In this document: one piece after another, positions 13,671 to 22,643 of the stretch
Position numbering within the stretch: the first letter of the stretch is position 1
How the letters are laid out: the number at the start of each line of letters is the position of its first letter
NCBI RefSeq assembly: GCF_002264395.1
Contig: NZ_NFVA01000061.1
Location: forward strand, 1 to 43,157
DNA from: Paenibacillus sp. VTT E-133291
Lineage (GTDB): Bacteria > Bacillota > Bacilli > Paenibacillales > Paenibacillaceae
DNA length: 43,157 nucleotides
Reading direction: 5' to 3'
Position numbers and translations under genes: made by a program
The notes under the pieces: model-generated
The model's input: only the letters and a program-made list of their open reading frames with translations
What the model was told of the DNA's origin: nothing
Database searches by the model: none

Positions 13671-14648
13671 TTACAACGGTGTCATTGGATTTGCTCTATT
13701 TTTTTCAACAACAACATTTCTCGCGCGATTCAGCTGCCAGACTCTTACACTCATATAACATAGAACACCAAACAAACAGGCAATCAACAAAATATGAGCC
13801 AAGGCGGCAAATATGTACAATCTTTCATTATCAAGCGTGTAAACAACAGCAGCTCCACTAAACACCTGCATCAAGCATAGCAGAACAGCAGCTACGCCAA
13901 GAGCTCTTAGCTCTGGGTAATCCTTATGCTTCCAAAAGGCTAAATGACCAAGCACCGCAGTAAGTATAAATAAGATCAAAGCCGCAATCCGGTGTGTAAA
14001 AACAATACCTACTCCCCCGGAAAGCTCGGGAACCCATTCACCGTTACAGAGCGGCCAGCCAGAACATCCACCGCGCGAATCCGTATGACTAACAAAGGCT
14101 CCAATATAAACAACAACATAGGAATATAAGGCCGTTAAGCAGGTTAAATTGCGGAAAGCCTTGCTGACGGGTTTCTTCTGTAGCTCCACCTTAGAATCGT
14201 ACTCACCTGCTTCATGTCGCCTTTTAGCTCCGAGAGCCAGCATCAGAGAACTTGAAAAAGCGATTAAGGAAAAGCCCATATGCAGTGCCATCACAGCAGC
14301 TGATTGGGATTTAATTACTGCAAGCGCTCCCATACCACCTTGAACAATTACAAACAGTAAAGTCATGAATGCATATGCTAACAAGTCCTTCCGATTTCGG
14401 GCATAACGCCAAAAAGCAAACATCGAGGCAAGTGACAATAACCCAGCCAAGCCGCTAAACAAGCGATGGGTGTATTCAATCATCGAACCTACAGTATAAG
14501 CCGGAATTAATTTCCCATGACAGAGCGGCCATTCATTTCCGCATTCCAATCCCGATCCAGTCTTCGTTACTACCGCTCCCCCTAGTACAGCGAGGAACAT
14601 GATAAGGCAAGTAAGATAACTAAGCCATTTCAACTGATTTGTCGTCAA
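13671..14648 (-). CDS. ctaA: Haem A synthase CtaA
   Basis: A 325-residue membrane enzyme (COX15/CtaA) that oxidises haem O to haem A for cytochrome aa3-type oxidases. About eight transmembrane helices form two four-helix halves. Haem-ligand histidines lie in EYTHRLFSG, ALHMGFS, FTHRIAA and LAHILLI, and the extracellular cysteine pairs are in CGNEWPLC and CSGWPLC, as in the Bacillus enzymes. The start is TTG at 14648 with GGGTGA at proper spacing; no ATG fits. It works after CtaB, whose gene is at 26989-27921, so the haem A pathway is split between two places in this window. Confidence 0.93.
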   Translation of the reverse strand: MTTNQLKWLSYLTCLIMFLAVLGGAVVTKTGSGLECGNEWPLCHGKLIPAYTVGSMIEYTHRLFSGLAGLLSLASMFAFWRYARNRKDLLAYAFMTLLFVIVQGGMGALAVIKSQSAAVMALHMGFSLIAFSSSLMLALGAKRRHEAGEYDSKVELQKKPVSKAFRNLTCLTALYSYVVVYIGAFVSHTDSRGGCSGWPLCNGEWVPELSGGVGIVFTHRIAALILFILTAVLGHLAFWKHKDYPELRALGVAAVLLCLMQVFSGAAVVYTLDNERLYIFAALAHILLIACLFGVLCYMSVRVWQLNRARNVVVEKNRANPMTPL

Positions 14649-14687
14649 AAAATATCACCCGCAGTTTTTAGGAATGAAGAAGCATCT

Positions 14688-14733
14688 TAAAAAACCACCG
14701 CTTTTGCTCAAACAGGCGAAAGCGGTGGTTTTC
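14688..14733 (-). terminator. Terminator of the thioredoxin-like gene and its operon
   Basis: A 14-bp stem, AAAACCACCGCTTT and its complement; on the minus strand it is followed by TTTTTT. Confidence 0.88.
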
Positions 14734-14738
14734 CGGAA

Positions 14739-15083
14739 TTACTGTTGAAGGCTTTGATGCACTTGAACCGCTTTATCCAGGAAATTCTCAATTTCCTCGC
14801 GGGATTTACGTAATTTATTAACGAATCTAACCAATTCACGTCCATCGGAATACGCTACAAAGCTTGGAATACCCATAATATTTTGTTCCTGACTAACGTC
14901 ACCTACAGCATCAACGTCAACCTCAACCAGCGTTAGACGATCTGCATAGGCTTGCTCTACCTCAGGAATAAAGGGATCGATAAATTTACAATCCGAGCAC
15001 CAGTCCGCCTTGAATATGGCTACAGTTAATCGAGGAGATTGAATGGCTACTTGAAATTCACCAGGAGAACTAATTTTGTCCAT
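14739..15083 (-). CDS. Thioredoxin-like protein (WCSDC)
   Basis: A 114-residue cytoplasmic thioredoxin-fold protein. The active site is WCSDCK, with cis-Pro in MGIPSFVAY, and the spacing fits the fold. WCxDC is a variant of WCGPC found in a group of small Gram-positive thioredoxin-like proteins, so general disulphide reduction is likely but the partner is unknown. The frame is open 19 codons further upstream; the ATG at 15083 was chosen because GAAAGGA precedes it and the sequence before it is not typical of the fold. It is the last gene of the HAD-DUF456-murJ-trx cluster, ending at a strong terminator. Confidence 0.85.
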   Translation of the reverse strand: MDKISSPGEFQVAIQSPRLTVAIFKADWCSDCKFIDPFIPEVEQAYADRLTLVEVDVDAVGDVSQEQNIMGIPSFVAYSDGRELVRFVNKLRKSREEIENFLDKAVQVHQSLQQ

Positions 15084-15161
15084 TGTTAATTCAGTCCTTT
15101 CTTCCATATCTGTCAAATTTCTATTCTTTAAGTGAAGCAAAATGTCATGCAGAAGTCAAAC

Positions 15162-16790
15162 TTATTCTCGCATACGAACACGCGCAGGCTGTAATTTCAT
15201 CAGCGGATTCAACAATTTTTGCAATGCACGCGGATAACTGGAGATTTCCTGTTTAGTAAGCACACCCAGTACAATTAGCATGACCAGATAAATAATAACA
15301 ACTGCTGCCCCTACAACAAGACAAGTGATCAGAAACGCAAGACGTGCAGGTATTAGATCTGTTAACAGAATTCCAGCTTGGTTCAAACCAAAACCAATAC
15401 CACCGGACACCAGAACTGCAATTGCGAAGCCGCCCCACCGTTTACCCATAATTTCGAAAGGTACAATGGATTTCAGCATCCGTAAGTTAAGAATAGTAAT
15501 GACTACGAAACAAAGTGCTGTTGCACCGATAATCCCGTAGATCCCAAATACCTTACTTAGTAAGAAGCTCGCGGCTAATTTAACAATAATACCCACTAGC
15601 ACATAATACATTGAAATACGTGATTTGCCCATACCGAGCAAGATGGAGTTCGTTGTCATCATGGTGATCTGAAAGATCGTTCCAATCGTAAGCATCGCCA
15701 CAATTCCGCTTCCGTCCAAGCTGCTGAACAGTAACCCATTCACAGAATAGGCCGCTGCCACAAGCGCCAATACAATTGGCATCCCTGTCAGGATAGAAAT
15801 CCGCAAAGCAAGTGTAATTTGCTTCTTCAAGTGTCCCTCATCACGACGGGCATAGGCAGCTGATATGATCGGAATCAGCGAGGTACCTAGCGCAATGGCT
15901 AATACCGGTGGAATTCCGGCCACACTTTGTGCACGCGTGGTTAGTATACCCAAAGCTGCTGTTGCACTCTCTCTCCCCATCTGATCGATAAGCAATGGAA
16001 CAGCCAAAGAAGTATCAATCACATTCACTACGGGAATCGTAAGTGAAGAGAGCACGATCGGAATTGATAGTGTGAAAATATCCTTGTAAATTCCCCAAAT
16101 CGGCAATTTTTGAGTGGTATTGTAATTTAATCCTTGCTGTTTATCCTCTCGGCGCAGCTTGATTGCAAAATAAATCATGACACCAAATGCTGCTATACTA
16201 CCAATTACGCTACCGAAGGATGCTCCTGCTGCTATAGTTGTATTGTTATATCCCTGCTGTAATAGAATATAAGCTAATAAAATAGCGACTAGTACGCGAG
16301 CGAACTGCTCTACAATCTGTGAAATACCACCGGCCATCATATTGTTGCGCCCTTGAAAATAACCGCGCATCATGGCAATTGCCGGAAAAAGTAAAAGTGC
16401 AGGTGCAATAGCCCTAACTGCCATCGCTGACTCAGGTACGTCAGCAATATGTGTCGCATAGAACGGAGCGCCGAAGTACAGCAAGGCAGTCATGATTACC
16501 CCTGCTGCTACTGAAAATATCAATGCTGCATGATATACTTGTCTCGCTTCTTCAGGACGATTCAGAGCGTACCGCTCGGAGACCATTTTACTGAGCGTAC
16601 TTGGAATACCTGCTGTAGCCACGGTGAGCAGCATTAAATAGATATTGTTCGATACCCCAAATGATGCTCTCCCCACATCATCAAAAATATGATCCAGCGG
16701 CACCCGCTGAACAAGCCCGAGTACCCTTGCCACCAAAGCTGCAGCAGCAAGGATAAGCGTGCCTTTTACGAAAGACTCTTTCTTGGACAA
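15162..16790 (-). CDS. MurJ-type lipid flippase (YtgP/SpoVB family)
   Basis: A 542-residue polytopic protein of the MOP (MATE-like) exporter family with about 14 transmembrane helices. The sequence and length are closest to B. subtilis YtgP (MurJ), which flips the peptidoglycan precursor lipid II across the membrane; SpoVB is a sporulation relative. Characteristic parts are the N-terminal GTLILAAAALVARVLGLVQR helix, the arginine after it, and MMRGYFQGRNNM in the middle. The start is TTG at 16790 after AAGGGGA; an ATG nearby is out of frame. It lies in a likely operon with a HAD phosphatase and a DUF456 protein upstream and a thioredoxin-like gene downstream. Confidence 0.88.
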   Translation of the reverse strand: MSKKESFVKGTLILAAAALVARVLGLVQRVPLDHIFDDVGRASFGVSNNIYLMLLTVATAGIPSTLSKMVSERYALNRPEEARQVYHAALIFSVAAGVIMTALLYFGAPFYATHIADVPESAMAVRAIAPALLLFPAIAMMRGYFQGRNNMMAGGISQIVEQFARVLVAILLAYILLQQGYNNTTIAAGASFGSVIGSIAAFGVMIYFAIKLRREDKQQGLNYNTTQKLPIWGIYKDIFTLSIPIVLSSLTIPVVNVIDTSLAVPLLIDQMGRESATAALGILTTRAQSVAGIPPVLAIALGTSLIPIISAAYARRDEGHLKKQITLALRISILTGMPIVLALVAAAYSVNGLLFSSLDGSGIVAMLTIGTIFQITMMTTNSILLGMGKSRISMYYVLVGIIVKLAASFLLSKVFGIYGIIGATALCFVVITILNLRMLKSIVPFEIMGKRWGGFAIAVLVSGGIGFGLNQAGILLTDLIPARLAFLITCLVVGAAVVIIYLVMLIVLGVLTKQEISSYPRALQKLLNPLMKLQPARVRMRE

Positions 16791-16817
16791 ACCATTTCCC
16801 CTTCTTCACTGTTAAAA

Positions 16818-17303
16818 TTAAAACCGGACGACCCATATAAAAAAGAGGACGACCATAATAATTTGTAGCACAATTTTGACAACAGTACTACTAAACAACC
16901 CAAGTATGGATCCTACACTTACTTTGGCAGCTTTAGCTGGTGAAGAACCCACGATCAATTCTCCTATAAAGGCACCCAGAAACGGACCAATAATAAGTCC
17001 AAAGGCTGGGATTACAAAAGGACCAATGATTAGCCCAATCGTACTCCCGATAATCGATGAACGTGAGCCGCCAAATTTCTTAACGCCCCACGCCCCTACA
17101 ACGTAATCAGCAATAAATAGAACTACAACGATCAGCGTTTGAATGATCCAGAACCAAACACCAAAAGGCTCGAAAGAAAAGAACCAGCCATATACGAAAA
17201 AAGCAAGATAAATCGCAAGTGCACCCGGCAGTATAGGATACACTGCCCCGGCTAGCCCTACGGCAAATAAAGCAATAATAAGAATCCAACCCAGGATCGT
17301 CAA
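16818..17303 (-). CDS. DUF456 membrane protein
   Basis: A 161-residue, very hydrophobic protein with about five transmembrane helices and glycine-rich repeats (GSTIGLIIGPFVIPAFG, then IGPFLGAFIGELIVG) characteristic of DUF456 (B. subtilis YqgC-like). The function is unknown. The start is TTG at 17303, seven bases after a perfect AGGAGG. It is 36 bases after the HAD gene and 27 before murJ, so it is very likely cotranscribed with both. Confidence 0.85.
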   Translation of the reverse strand: MTILGWILIIALFAVGLAGAVYPILPGALAIYLAFFVYGWFFSFEPFGVWFWIIQTLIVVVLFIADYVVGAWGVKKFGGSRSSIIGSTIGLIIGPFVIPAFGLIIGPFLGAFIGELIVGSSPAKAAKVSVGSILGLFSSTVVKIVLQIIMVVLFFIWVVRF

Positions 17304-17339
17304 TACTTAACCTCCTAATAGCAAATATGCTCTATGGAT

Positions 17340-18095
17340 TCACTTCGCAATAGCTTCATTAAAAATATATTTTTGAATGACTTCTGCAATTCCATCATTA
17401 TTATTAGAAGCCACCACAGCGTCAGCCTCTTCTTTAACCGTCTCCTGAGCGTTGCCCATGGCAACCCCAAGCCCTGACTGCTGAATCGCTGCAAGGTCGT
17501 TGAGACTATCACCAACCGCTATAACTTGGGACATGTCTAGTCCTAGGAGCTTACAGACTTCCATGATTCCGGCTGCTTTATTCACTCCAAGAGGGTTAAT
17601 CTCCAGGTTATGCGGAGAGGAGTTCGTAATCTCCAGCCCACCCATATCTTGAAGACGAAGCAGCAGCTTATGACGAAGCTCATCATCTTCGGTGTGATAA
17701 CCGAATTTAAGCCATTCTCTGCCTGTTACATCCCCATCCCAGTTATCCTGTTTGTGGACCTTTTCCGTAGAATAGGCCCAGAACCAGATGTCATCTTCTT
17801 TAGCAAGTTCATACATTTGTTGTACCAGCATAGGGTCCATCAAGGATCGCCGATAAATTTCGTGCGGTGCTCGCCATACCTCACTACCGTTCACAGTAAT
17901 CATAGGTGTTTCTAGTCCAAGCTGCTCAGCATATGGAAATGCACTTGTAAAAGCCCGGCCTGTCGATAGACAGACATGAACGCCTGCGTCGACCGCCTTT
18001 TGAAGCCATTTCACCGTTGTAGGTGTAATAATCTGTTCATCATTCAGTAGGGTTCCATCCATATCCAAAGCAAGCAGGCGGTATTTGGCAGTCAT
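17340..18095 (-). CDS. Cof-type HAD hydrolase
   Basis: A 251-residue HAD-superfamily phosphatase of the Cof (type IIB cap) subfamily. All four motifs are visible: DMDGTLL (nucleophile Asp), STGRAF, a Lys in GVNKAAGIM, and GDSLNDLAAI. Cof enzymes dephosphorylate sugar phosphates or related small molecules; the substrate cannot be read from sequence. The frame could begin at a GTG six bases upstream, but that codon touches the Shine-Dalgarno GGAGGGG; the ATG at 18095 has correct spacing. It is the first gene of the cluster leading to murJ. Confidence 0.9.
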   Translation of the reverse strand: MTAKYRLLALDMDGTLLNDEQIITPTTVKWLQKAVDAGVHVCLSTGRAFTSAFPYAEQLGLETPMITVNGSEVWRAPHEIYRRSLMDPMLVQQMYELAKEDDIWFWAYSTEKVHKQDNWDGDVTGREWLKFGYHTEDDELRHKLLLRLQDMGGLEITNSSPHNLEINPLGVNKAAGIMEVCKLLGLDMSQVIAVGDSLNDLAAIQQSGLGVAMGNAQETVKEEADAVVASNNNDGIAEVIQKYIFNEAIAK

Positions 18096-18172
18096 TGCCA
18101 CCCCTCCATTCTTTTATGCTCTCAATAGAGCAGCTGTTTATTTTTTAATCATTATTCACCTTAGAGTCGAAG

Positions 18173-20278
18173 TTACTGAGTACCTGTAGTCGTTCCTTCA
18201 TTCGCGAGATCATTCGTATTATTACCTGACTGTAGACTCTTCTTCGGAACGCCATCAAGTCCATATTCCCAATCATAAGCATCAAAAATTTTGCGTGCGA
18301 CCGGCGCAGCACTCTGGGAACCAAAGCCCCCTTCTGGAATAACTACGGCTACGGCCAGCTTAGGATTATTTCGTGGGGCATAGGCAATAAATACACCGTT
18401 ATCGCGAATTTGACCCTTTGCCACTTGTTGGGATGTTCCCGTCTTACGAGCAAAATCATAAGGGAAATTAGAAAAAGCACTCACTTCACTTCGCATACCC
18501 TGTTGGATTTCTTTCCAATAGGATTTATCGAAGGCGGTTACCTCATCTAGCACTTCACGACCGAACTCCTTAATTACTTTTCCGTCAGCATCTGTAATCT
18601 TGCTAACTAGCTGAGGTTTGATCCGCTGTCCTTCATTAGCAAGTGTAGCTACGTATTGCGCAAGCTGCAACACTGTATAACTACCTTGTTGCCCGAAAGA
18701 AGCATATACAAGTGCCGCTTGGGCACTACCTGCCGCCTCTATATTGGTATAGTTAATCTGTCCTAAGAATTCATTGGGCAGACCACTTCCCGTGGATACA
18801 CCAAGACCAAACTCTTTCATATACCTATCCCAGATATCTACGCCTTTGCTTTTGTATTTGTCATACAATCGTTTACCGATCATATCAACCATGAACGCAT
18901 TCGACGATTTCTCAATCGCTCTTGCAGGGTCCATAGAACCGTACACATGTCCTCCAGAGTTTCTTACCTTGGTTTCATGACCAGCTTTACCAAAAGTCGC
19001 GAAACCTCTATCTGAATAGTAAGTTGAAGGTGTAAAGAGGCCTTCATTCAGACCGACGAGAACGCTTAAAGGTTTAATCGTTGAACCTAATAGCAATACA
19101 GACCTAAGCCCATTCCCTGAAGTTCCTGAAGAAATCGGATTAATGGTTCCGTTCTGGTAGTTATTCATAATACTGTTCCAGACATCTGTTGATAAAGAGC
19201 CTGATGTCCAAATATTCGTATCGTAGTCCGGCATACTTGCCATACTGACGATATTCCCCGTATCGACTTCCATCGCTACAGCATAACCAGTTAAAGCATT
19301 AGGATGCGTTTTTCCCTGTACAGGATTGGAATGCAGCCACTTAATCTGATCCATAATTGCCTGCTCTGTCTTCATCTGAATGCTCTTATTAATGGTTGTC
19401 CAGACGTCATTACCTTTTACAGGAGGAACTACACGTTCGACTTTTTCTGCCATGTTCTGTGGATTGACGGAGATTTCCTGATAGCCGTTTTGTCCCCGAA
19501 GCTCTCTCTGATACTGCAGCTCCAGGCCGTCAAATCCGACAAATTCGTCGTCTTTATAAGTTAGTCCTGGCTCCGGATTGTTCTTCATTGCATTTAAGAT
19601 ATTCTTATAAATATTAAGGCTGTTTGCTGATTTAAAAGGCTTGATATAACCTACCGTCTGTACGGCAACCGTATCTTTGTCGTAATGACGAATGCTTTCC
19701 TCGACAATCTCAAGGCCTGGGTATTCATCCTTATGTTCCATGAAATAGGCTACTTCCTGAGTCGTTAGATCAGCCTTAATTCGCCGTGCCATAAAGCCTA
19801 GTGATTTCCGGAAATATAAATCCAGTGCCTCAATAACATCTTTTTCTGTCATTTTCTCAGCTTTTGGATCACCGTATTTATTGAAATCAGCTACCAGCTT
19901 AGCCGCCAATGCATCTGATTTAGCTTTCGCTTCAGGGGTCAGAGTAGTTTTACCGGAAATTTTATCTGTTTGCTTGGCGGTAAACTCCTTATTAAGCGTA
20001 ATATACAGCGATTGAACCGGCGTAGAGTACGCTAACTTCTCACCTTCAGCAGCATAAATTACACCTCTCATGGAAGCTAGCGGTACATTTTTGGTATCTC
20101 TGCTTGTCTCCACTTCAGTTAAAGTGGGTCCTTCCACGAATTGCAACACAGCCAGGCGTATAATAATTACGCAAAATATAACAAACGTGCTAAAGAAAAA
20201 CACGTTGAGTCGCAGGCCTATGGAACTTTTACTGTTGGTCTCATCTGGAGGCGAGGCCTGCTTACGGAAAAAACTCAC
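18173..20278 (-). CDS. Class B penicillin-binding protein (MrdA/PBP2-like), copy 2
   Basis: A 701-residue peptidoglycan D,D-transpeptidase. A short cytoplasmic N-terminus is followed by one membrane anchor (about residues 25-47), the PBP-dimer domain and the transpeptidase domain. The catalytic motifs are S399-T-I-K402, S458-S-N460 and K612-T-G614. The C-terminus is a Ser/Asn/Thr-rich tail (NNTNDLANEGTTTGTQ). GTG start at 20278 after AAGGAGAG. It follows the paralogue at 20305-22380 by 26 bases without a terminator, so the two are one operon. Motif spacing is the same in both, so each is probably active. Which cell-cycle or sporulation role each has cannot be told. Confidence 0.92.
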   Translation of the reverse strand: MSFFRKQASPPDETNSKSSIGLRLNVFFFSTFVIFCVIIIRLAVLQFVEGPTLTEVETSRDTKNVPLASMRGVIYAAEGEKLAYSTPVQSLYITLNKEFTAKQTDKISGKTTLTPEAKAKSDALAAKLVADFNKYGDPKAEKMTEKDVIEALDLYFRKSLGFMARRIKADLTTQEVAYFMEHKDEYPGLEIVEESIRHYDKDTVAVQTVGYIKPFKSANSLNIYKNILNAMKNNPEPGLTYKDDEFVGFDGLELQYQRELRGQNGYQEISVNPQNMAEKVERVVPPVKGNDVWTTINKSIQMKTEQAIMDQIKWLHSNPVQGKTHPNALTGYAVAMEVDTGNIVSMASMPDYDTNIWTSGSLSTDVWNSIMNNYQNGTINPISSGTSGNGLRSVLLLGSTIKPLSVLVGLNEGLFTPSTYYSDRGFATFGKAGHETKVRNSGGHVYGSMDPARAIEKSSNAFMVDMIGKRLYDKYKSKGVDIWDRYMKEFGLGVSTGSGLPNEFLGQINYTNIEAAGSAQAALVYASFGQQGSYTVLQLAQYVATLANEGQRIKPQLVSKITDADGKVIKEFGREVLDEVTAFDKSYWKEIQQGMRSEVSAFSNFPYDFARKTGTSQQVAKGQIRDNGVFIAYAPRNNPKLAVAVVIPEGGFGSQSAAPVARKIFDAYDWEYGLDGVPKKSLQSGNNTNDLANEGTTTGTQ

Positions 20279-20304
20279 AGTTTATTTCTCTCCTTTTTCT
20301 CTAA

Positions 20305-22380
20305 TTATTCTTGAACGGGGCCTGACGCAGGAGCAACATTCTTTTTCGGCACACCATCGAGCCCGTACTCCCAATCATAGGCGTCAAAAATTTTACGAGC
20401 CACCGGAGCAGCGCTGTTGGAGCCAAAGCCCCCTTCTGGTATAACAACCGCTACGGCCAGCTTCGGATTATCTCGCGGAGCAAAAGCAATAAATACCCCA
20501 TTATCGCGGTTAATATTTTTTCTATCTGTTTTTTCAGAGGTACCTGTCTTACGTGCAAAATCATAAGGGAAATCATCAAAAGCACTAACTTTACTGCTCA
20601 TCCCCTGTTTGATCTCTTTCCAGTAGGATTTGTCAAATGTTACTGTATTAAGCACTTCTCGTTTAAATTCCTTAACCAACTTCCCTTGTGCATCCGTGAT
20701 CTTACTAACAAGTTGAGGCTTAATACGCACCCCTTCATTAGCAAGCGTAGAAGCATACTGGGCAAGCTGCAATGTAGTATAACTGCCCTGTTGGCCAAAA
20801 GAAGCATAGATAAGTGCGGCCTGCGAGCTGCCTGCGGCCTTAAGATCAGTATAGTTAATCTGGCCCGGTGATTCGCCTGGGAGACCACTTTTCGTTGATA
20901 CACCCAGCCCGAATTCTTTCATATATCTGTCCCAGACCTCTATGCCTTTATCCCCCGGATATTTCTTGTAAAGCTGCTTACCCACCATATCAATCATAAA
21001 TACGTTAGAAGAGTCTCTAATAGCTTTAGCTGGATCTAGTGGACCATATACGTGACCCGATGAATTTCGTACGGATGATTTATTATCCTTACCGAAATAA
21101 GTAATGCCCACATCTGAATAGGTTGTTGAGGTATTAAAAAAACCTTCATTTAAACCAATTAACACACTTAATGGTTTGATCGTAGATCCCATAAACACAA
21201 GTGAACTAAAATCATGACCTGATCTACCAGATGAATTTGAAGTAATCGTACCATTTAGATGATTATTCATAATTTTATTCCAGACAGTTGTCGGTAAGGA
21301 GTCTTTGGTCCATACATTTGAATCGTAATCCGGCATGCTTGCCATGGCGACAATATTTCCAGTCTCCACTTCCATGGCTACGGCATATCCGGTTAAAGCA
21401 TCTGGATGCGTCTCACCTTGAACAGCATTGGTATGCAGCCATTTAATCTGATCCAATATGGCCTGTTCTGTCTTCATCTGAATCTTCTTATTAAGGGTCA
21501 TCCAAATATTATTACCCTTTACAGGAGCAACGTTCTGTTCAACCTTCTCAGCCATATTCTGAGGAGTCACCGAAATGACCTGATAACCATTTTCTCCTCG
21601 TAGCTCTCGTTGATACTGCATTTCCAGACCATCAAACCCCACATATTCTTCTGCTTTATACATAAGTCCAGGGGGAGAATCTTTTTTCATTTCACTACGG
21701 ACATTCTTATACATCGCTATATCTTCAGTCGATTTAAATGGCTTTCCAAAGCCGACTGTCTGCACCGCTACCGTATCTTTATCGTAGTGACGAACGCTCT
21801 CCTCCACGATCGTTAGCCCCGGATAATTGTCTTTATGCTCCATAAAATAGGCTATTTCCTTTGGAATTAATCCAGTCTTGATCCGTCGCGGCACATAACC
21901 TAAATACTTTTTGAAATCTAAATCTAATGAATCCAAGATATCTTGCTGCGTCAGCTTCGGTGCATTCGGATCTCCATATTTAGCAAAATCAGCTGCAAGC
22001 CTTACTGCAAGCATATCGGAGTTGTACTTCGCCTTCTCCGTAAGTGAGGTCTCACCTGTTACTTTATCTGTCGTTCTAGCTGTGTAATCTTTAGTTAATG
22101 TAAGGTAAAGCGACTCCGTAGGTGTTGAATAGGCAATCTGCTCTCCTTCGGCAGCAAAAATAATCCCACGCATCGCTGCGAGCGGAACAATTTTCGTTTC
22201 CCGGCTCGTTTCTTCTTCACTCAACAGAGCTCCCTCAGTAAACTGTAAACCTGCAAGACGTACAATAATAATACAAAAAATAAAAAAAGTGCCAAAGAAA
22301 AAAACATTCAGTCTCAGACCTACAGAATTTCTTGAAGATATCCCGTCCTTAGGCGGGGGCTGCTTACCAAACAAACTCAC
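20305..22380 (-). CDS. Class B penicillin-binding protein (MrdA/PBP2-like), copy 1
   Basis: A 691-residue paralogue of the next gene, similar through its whole length, including the N-terminus (SVGLRLNVFFFGTFFIFCI). Motifs: S399-T-I-K402, SSN in RDSSNVF, and KTG at about 611. GTG start at 22380 with GGGGAGAAAG. A weak extended -10 (TGGTACAAT on the minus strand, 22610-22618) would give a leader of about 220 bases that includes the double-hairpin repeat B, which ends only 16 bases before the Shine-Dalgarno. The two genes differ most in the PBP-dimer domain and tail, as expected after an old tandem duplication. Confidence 0.92.
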   Translation of the reverse strand: MSLFGKQPPPKDGISSRNSVGLRLNVFFFGTFFIFCIIIVRLAGLQFTEGALLSEEETSRETKIVPLAAMRGIIFAAEGEQIAYSTPTESLYLTLTKDYTARTTDKVTGETSLTEKAKYNSDMLAVRLAADFAKYGDPNAPKLTQQDILDSLDLDFKKYLGYVPRRIKTGLIPKEIAYFMEHKDNYPGLTIVEESVRHYDKDTVAVQTVGFGKPFKSTEDIAMYKNVRSEMKKDSPPGLMYKAEEYVGFDGLEMQYQRELRGENGYQVISVTPQNMAEKVEQNVAPVKGNNIWMTLNKKIQMKTEQAILDQIKWLHTNAVQGETHPDALTGYAVAMEVETGNIVAMASMPDYDSNVWTKDSLPTTVWNKIMNNHLNGTITSNSSGRSGHDFSSLVFMGSTIKPLSVLIGLNEGFFNTSTTYSDVGITYFGKDNKSSVRNSSGHVYGPLDPAKAIRDSSNVFMIDMVGKQLYKKYPGDKGIEVWDRYMKEFGLGVSTKSGLPGESPGQINYTDLKAAGSSQAALIYASFGQQGSYTTLQLAQYASTLANEGVRIKPQLVSKITDAQGKLVKEFKREVLNTVTFDKSYWKEIKQGMSSKVSAFDDFPYDFARKTGTSEKTDRKNINRDNGVFIAFAPRDNPKLAVAVVIPEGGFGSNSAAPVARKIFDAYDWEYGLDGVPKKNVAPASGPVQE

Positions 22381-22401
22381 CAGCTTTCTCCCCTTCTACA
22401 A

Positions 22402-22496
22402 GCATAAACGCCTTGACTGTCCTTATAAGGACGGTAAGTGTTTATGCGAGAAATATAAGACATAAAGTATAGTGCTTATACTTTCTTATATTTGAA
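22402..22496. repeat. Intergenic double-hairpin repeat, copy B
   Basis: A 95-base copy of the element at 5439-5535, in the same orientation on the plus strand. Hairpin 1: GCATAAAC...GTCCTTATAAGGAC...GTTTATGC. Hairpin 2: AAATATAAG...CTTATATTT with inner GTATA/TATAC. Stem changes relative to copy A are partly compensatory (GCAAAA/TTTTGC against GCATAAA/TTTATGC). It lies in the presumed leader of the PBP operon. Confidence 0.85.
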
Positions 22497-22643
22497 AATG
22501 TCTGACATACCTTTGCCTGTGACATTACTCTTATGATGAAGGTGAGTTCTTAGCTGCTTATTGTGAGCATGCCCTCGCATTTAAGTTAGAACTGACGTTA
22601 CTTGAGTTTATTGTACCACACCCCAGGAGTTCAGCGCCCTCAC

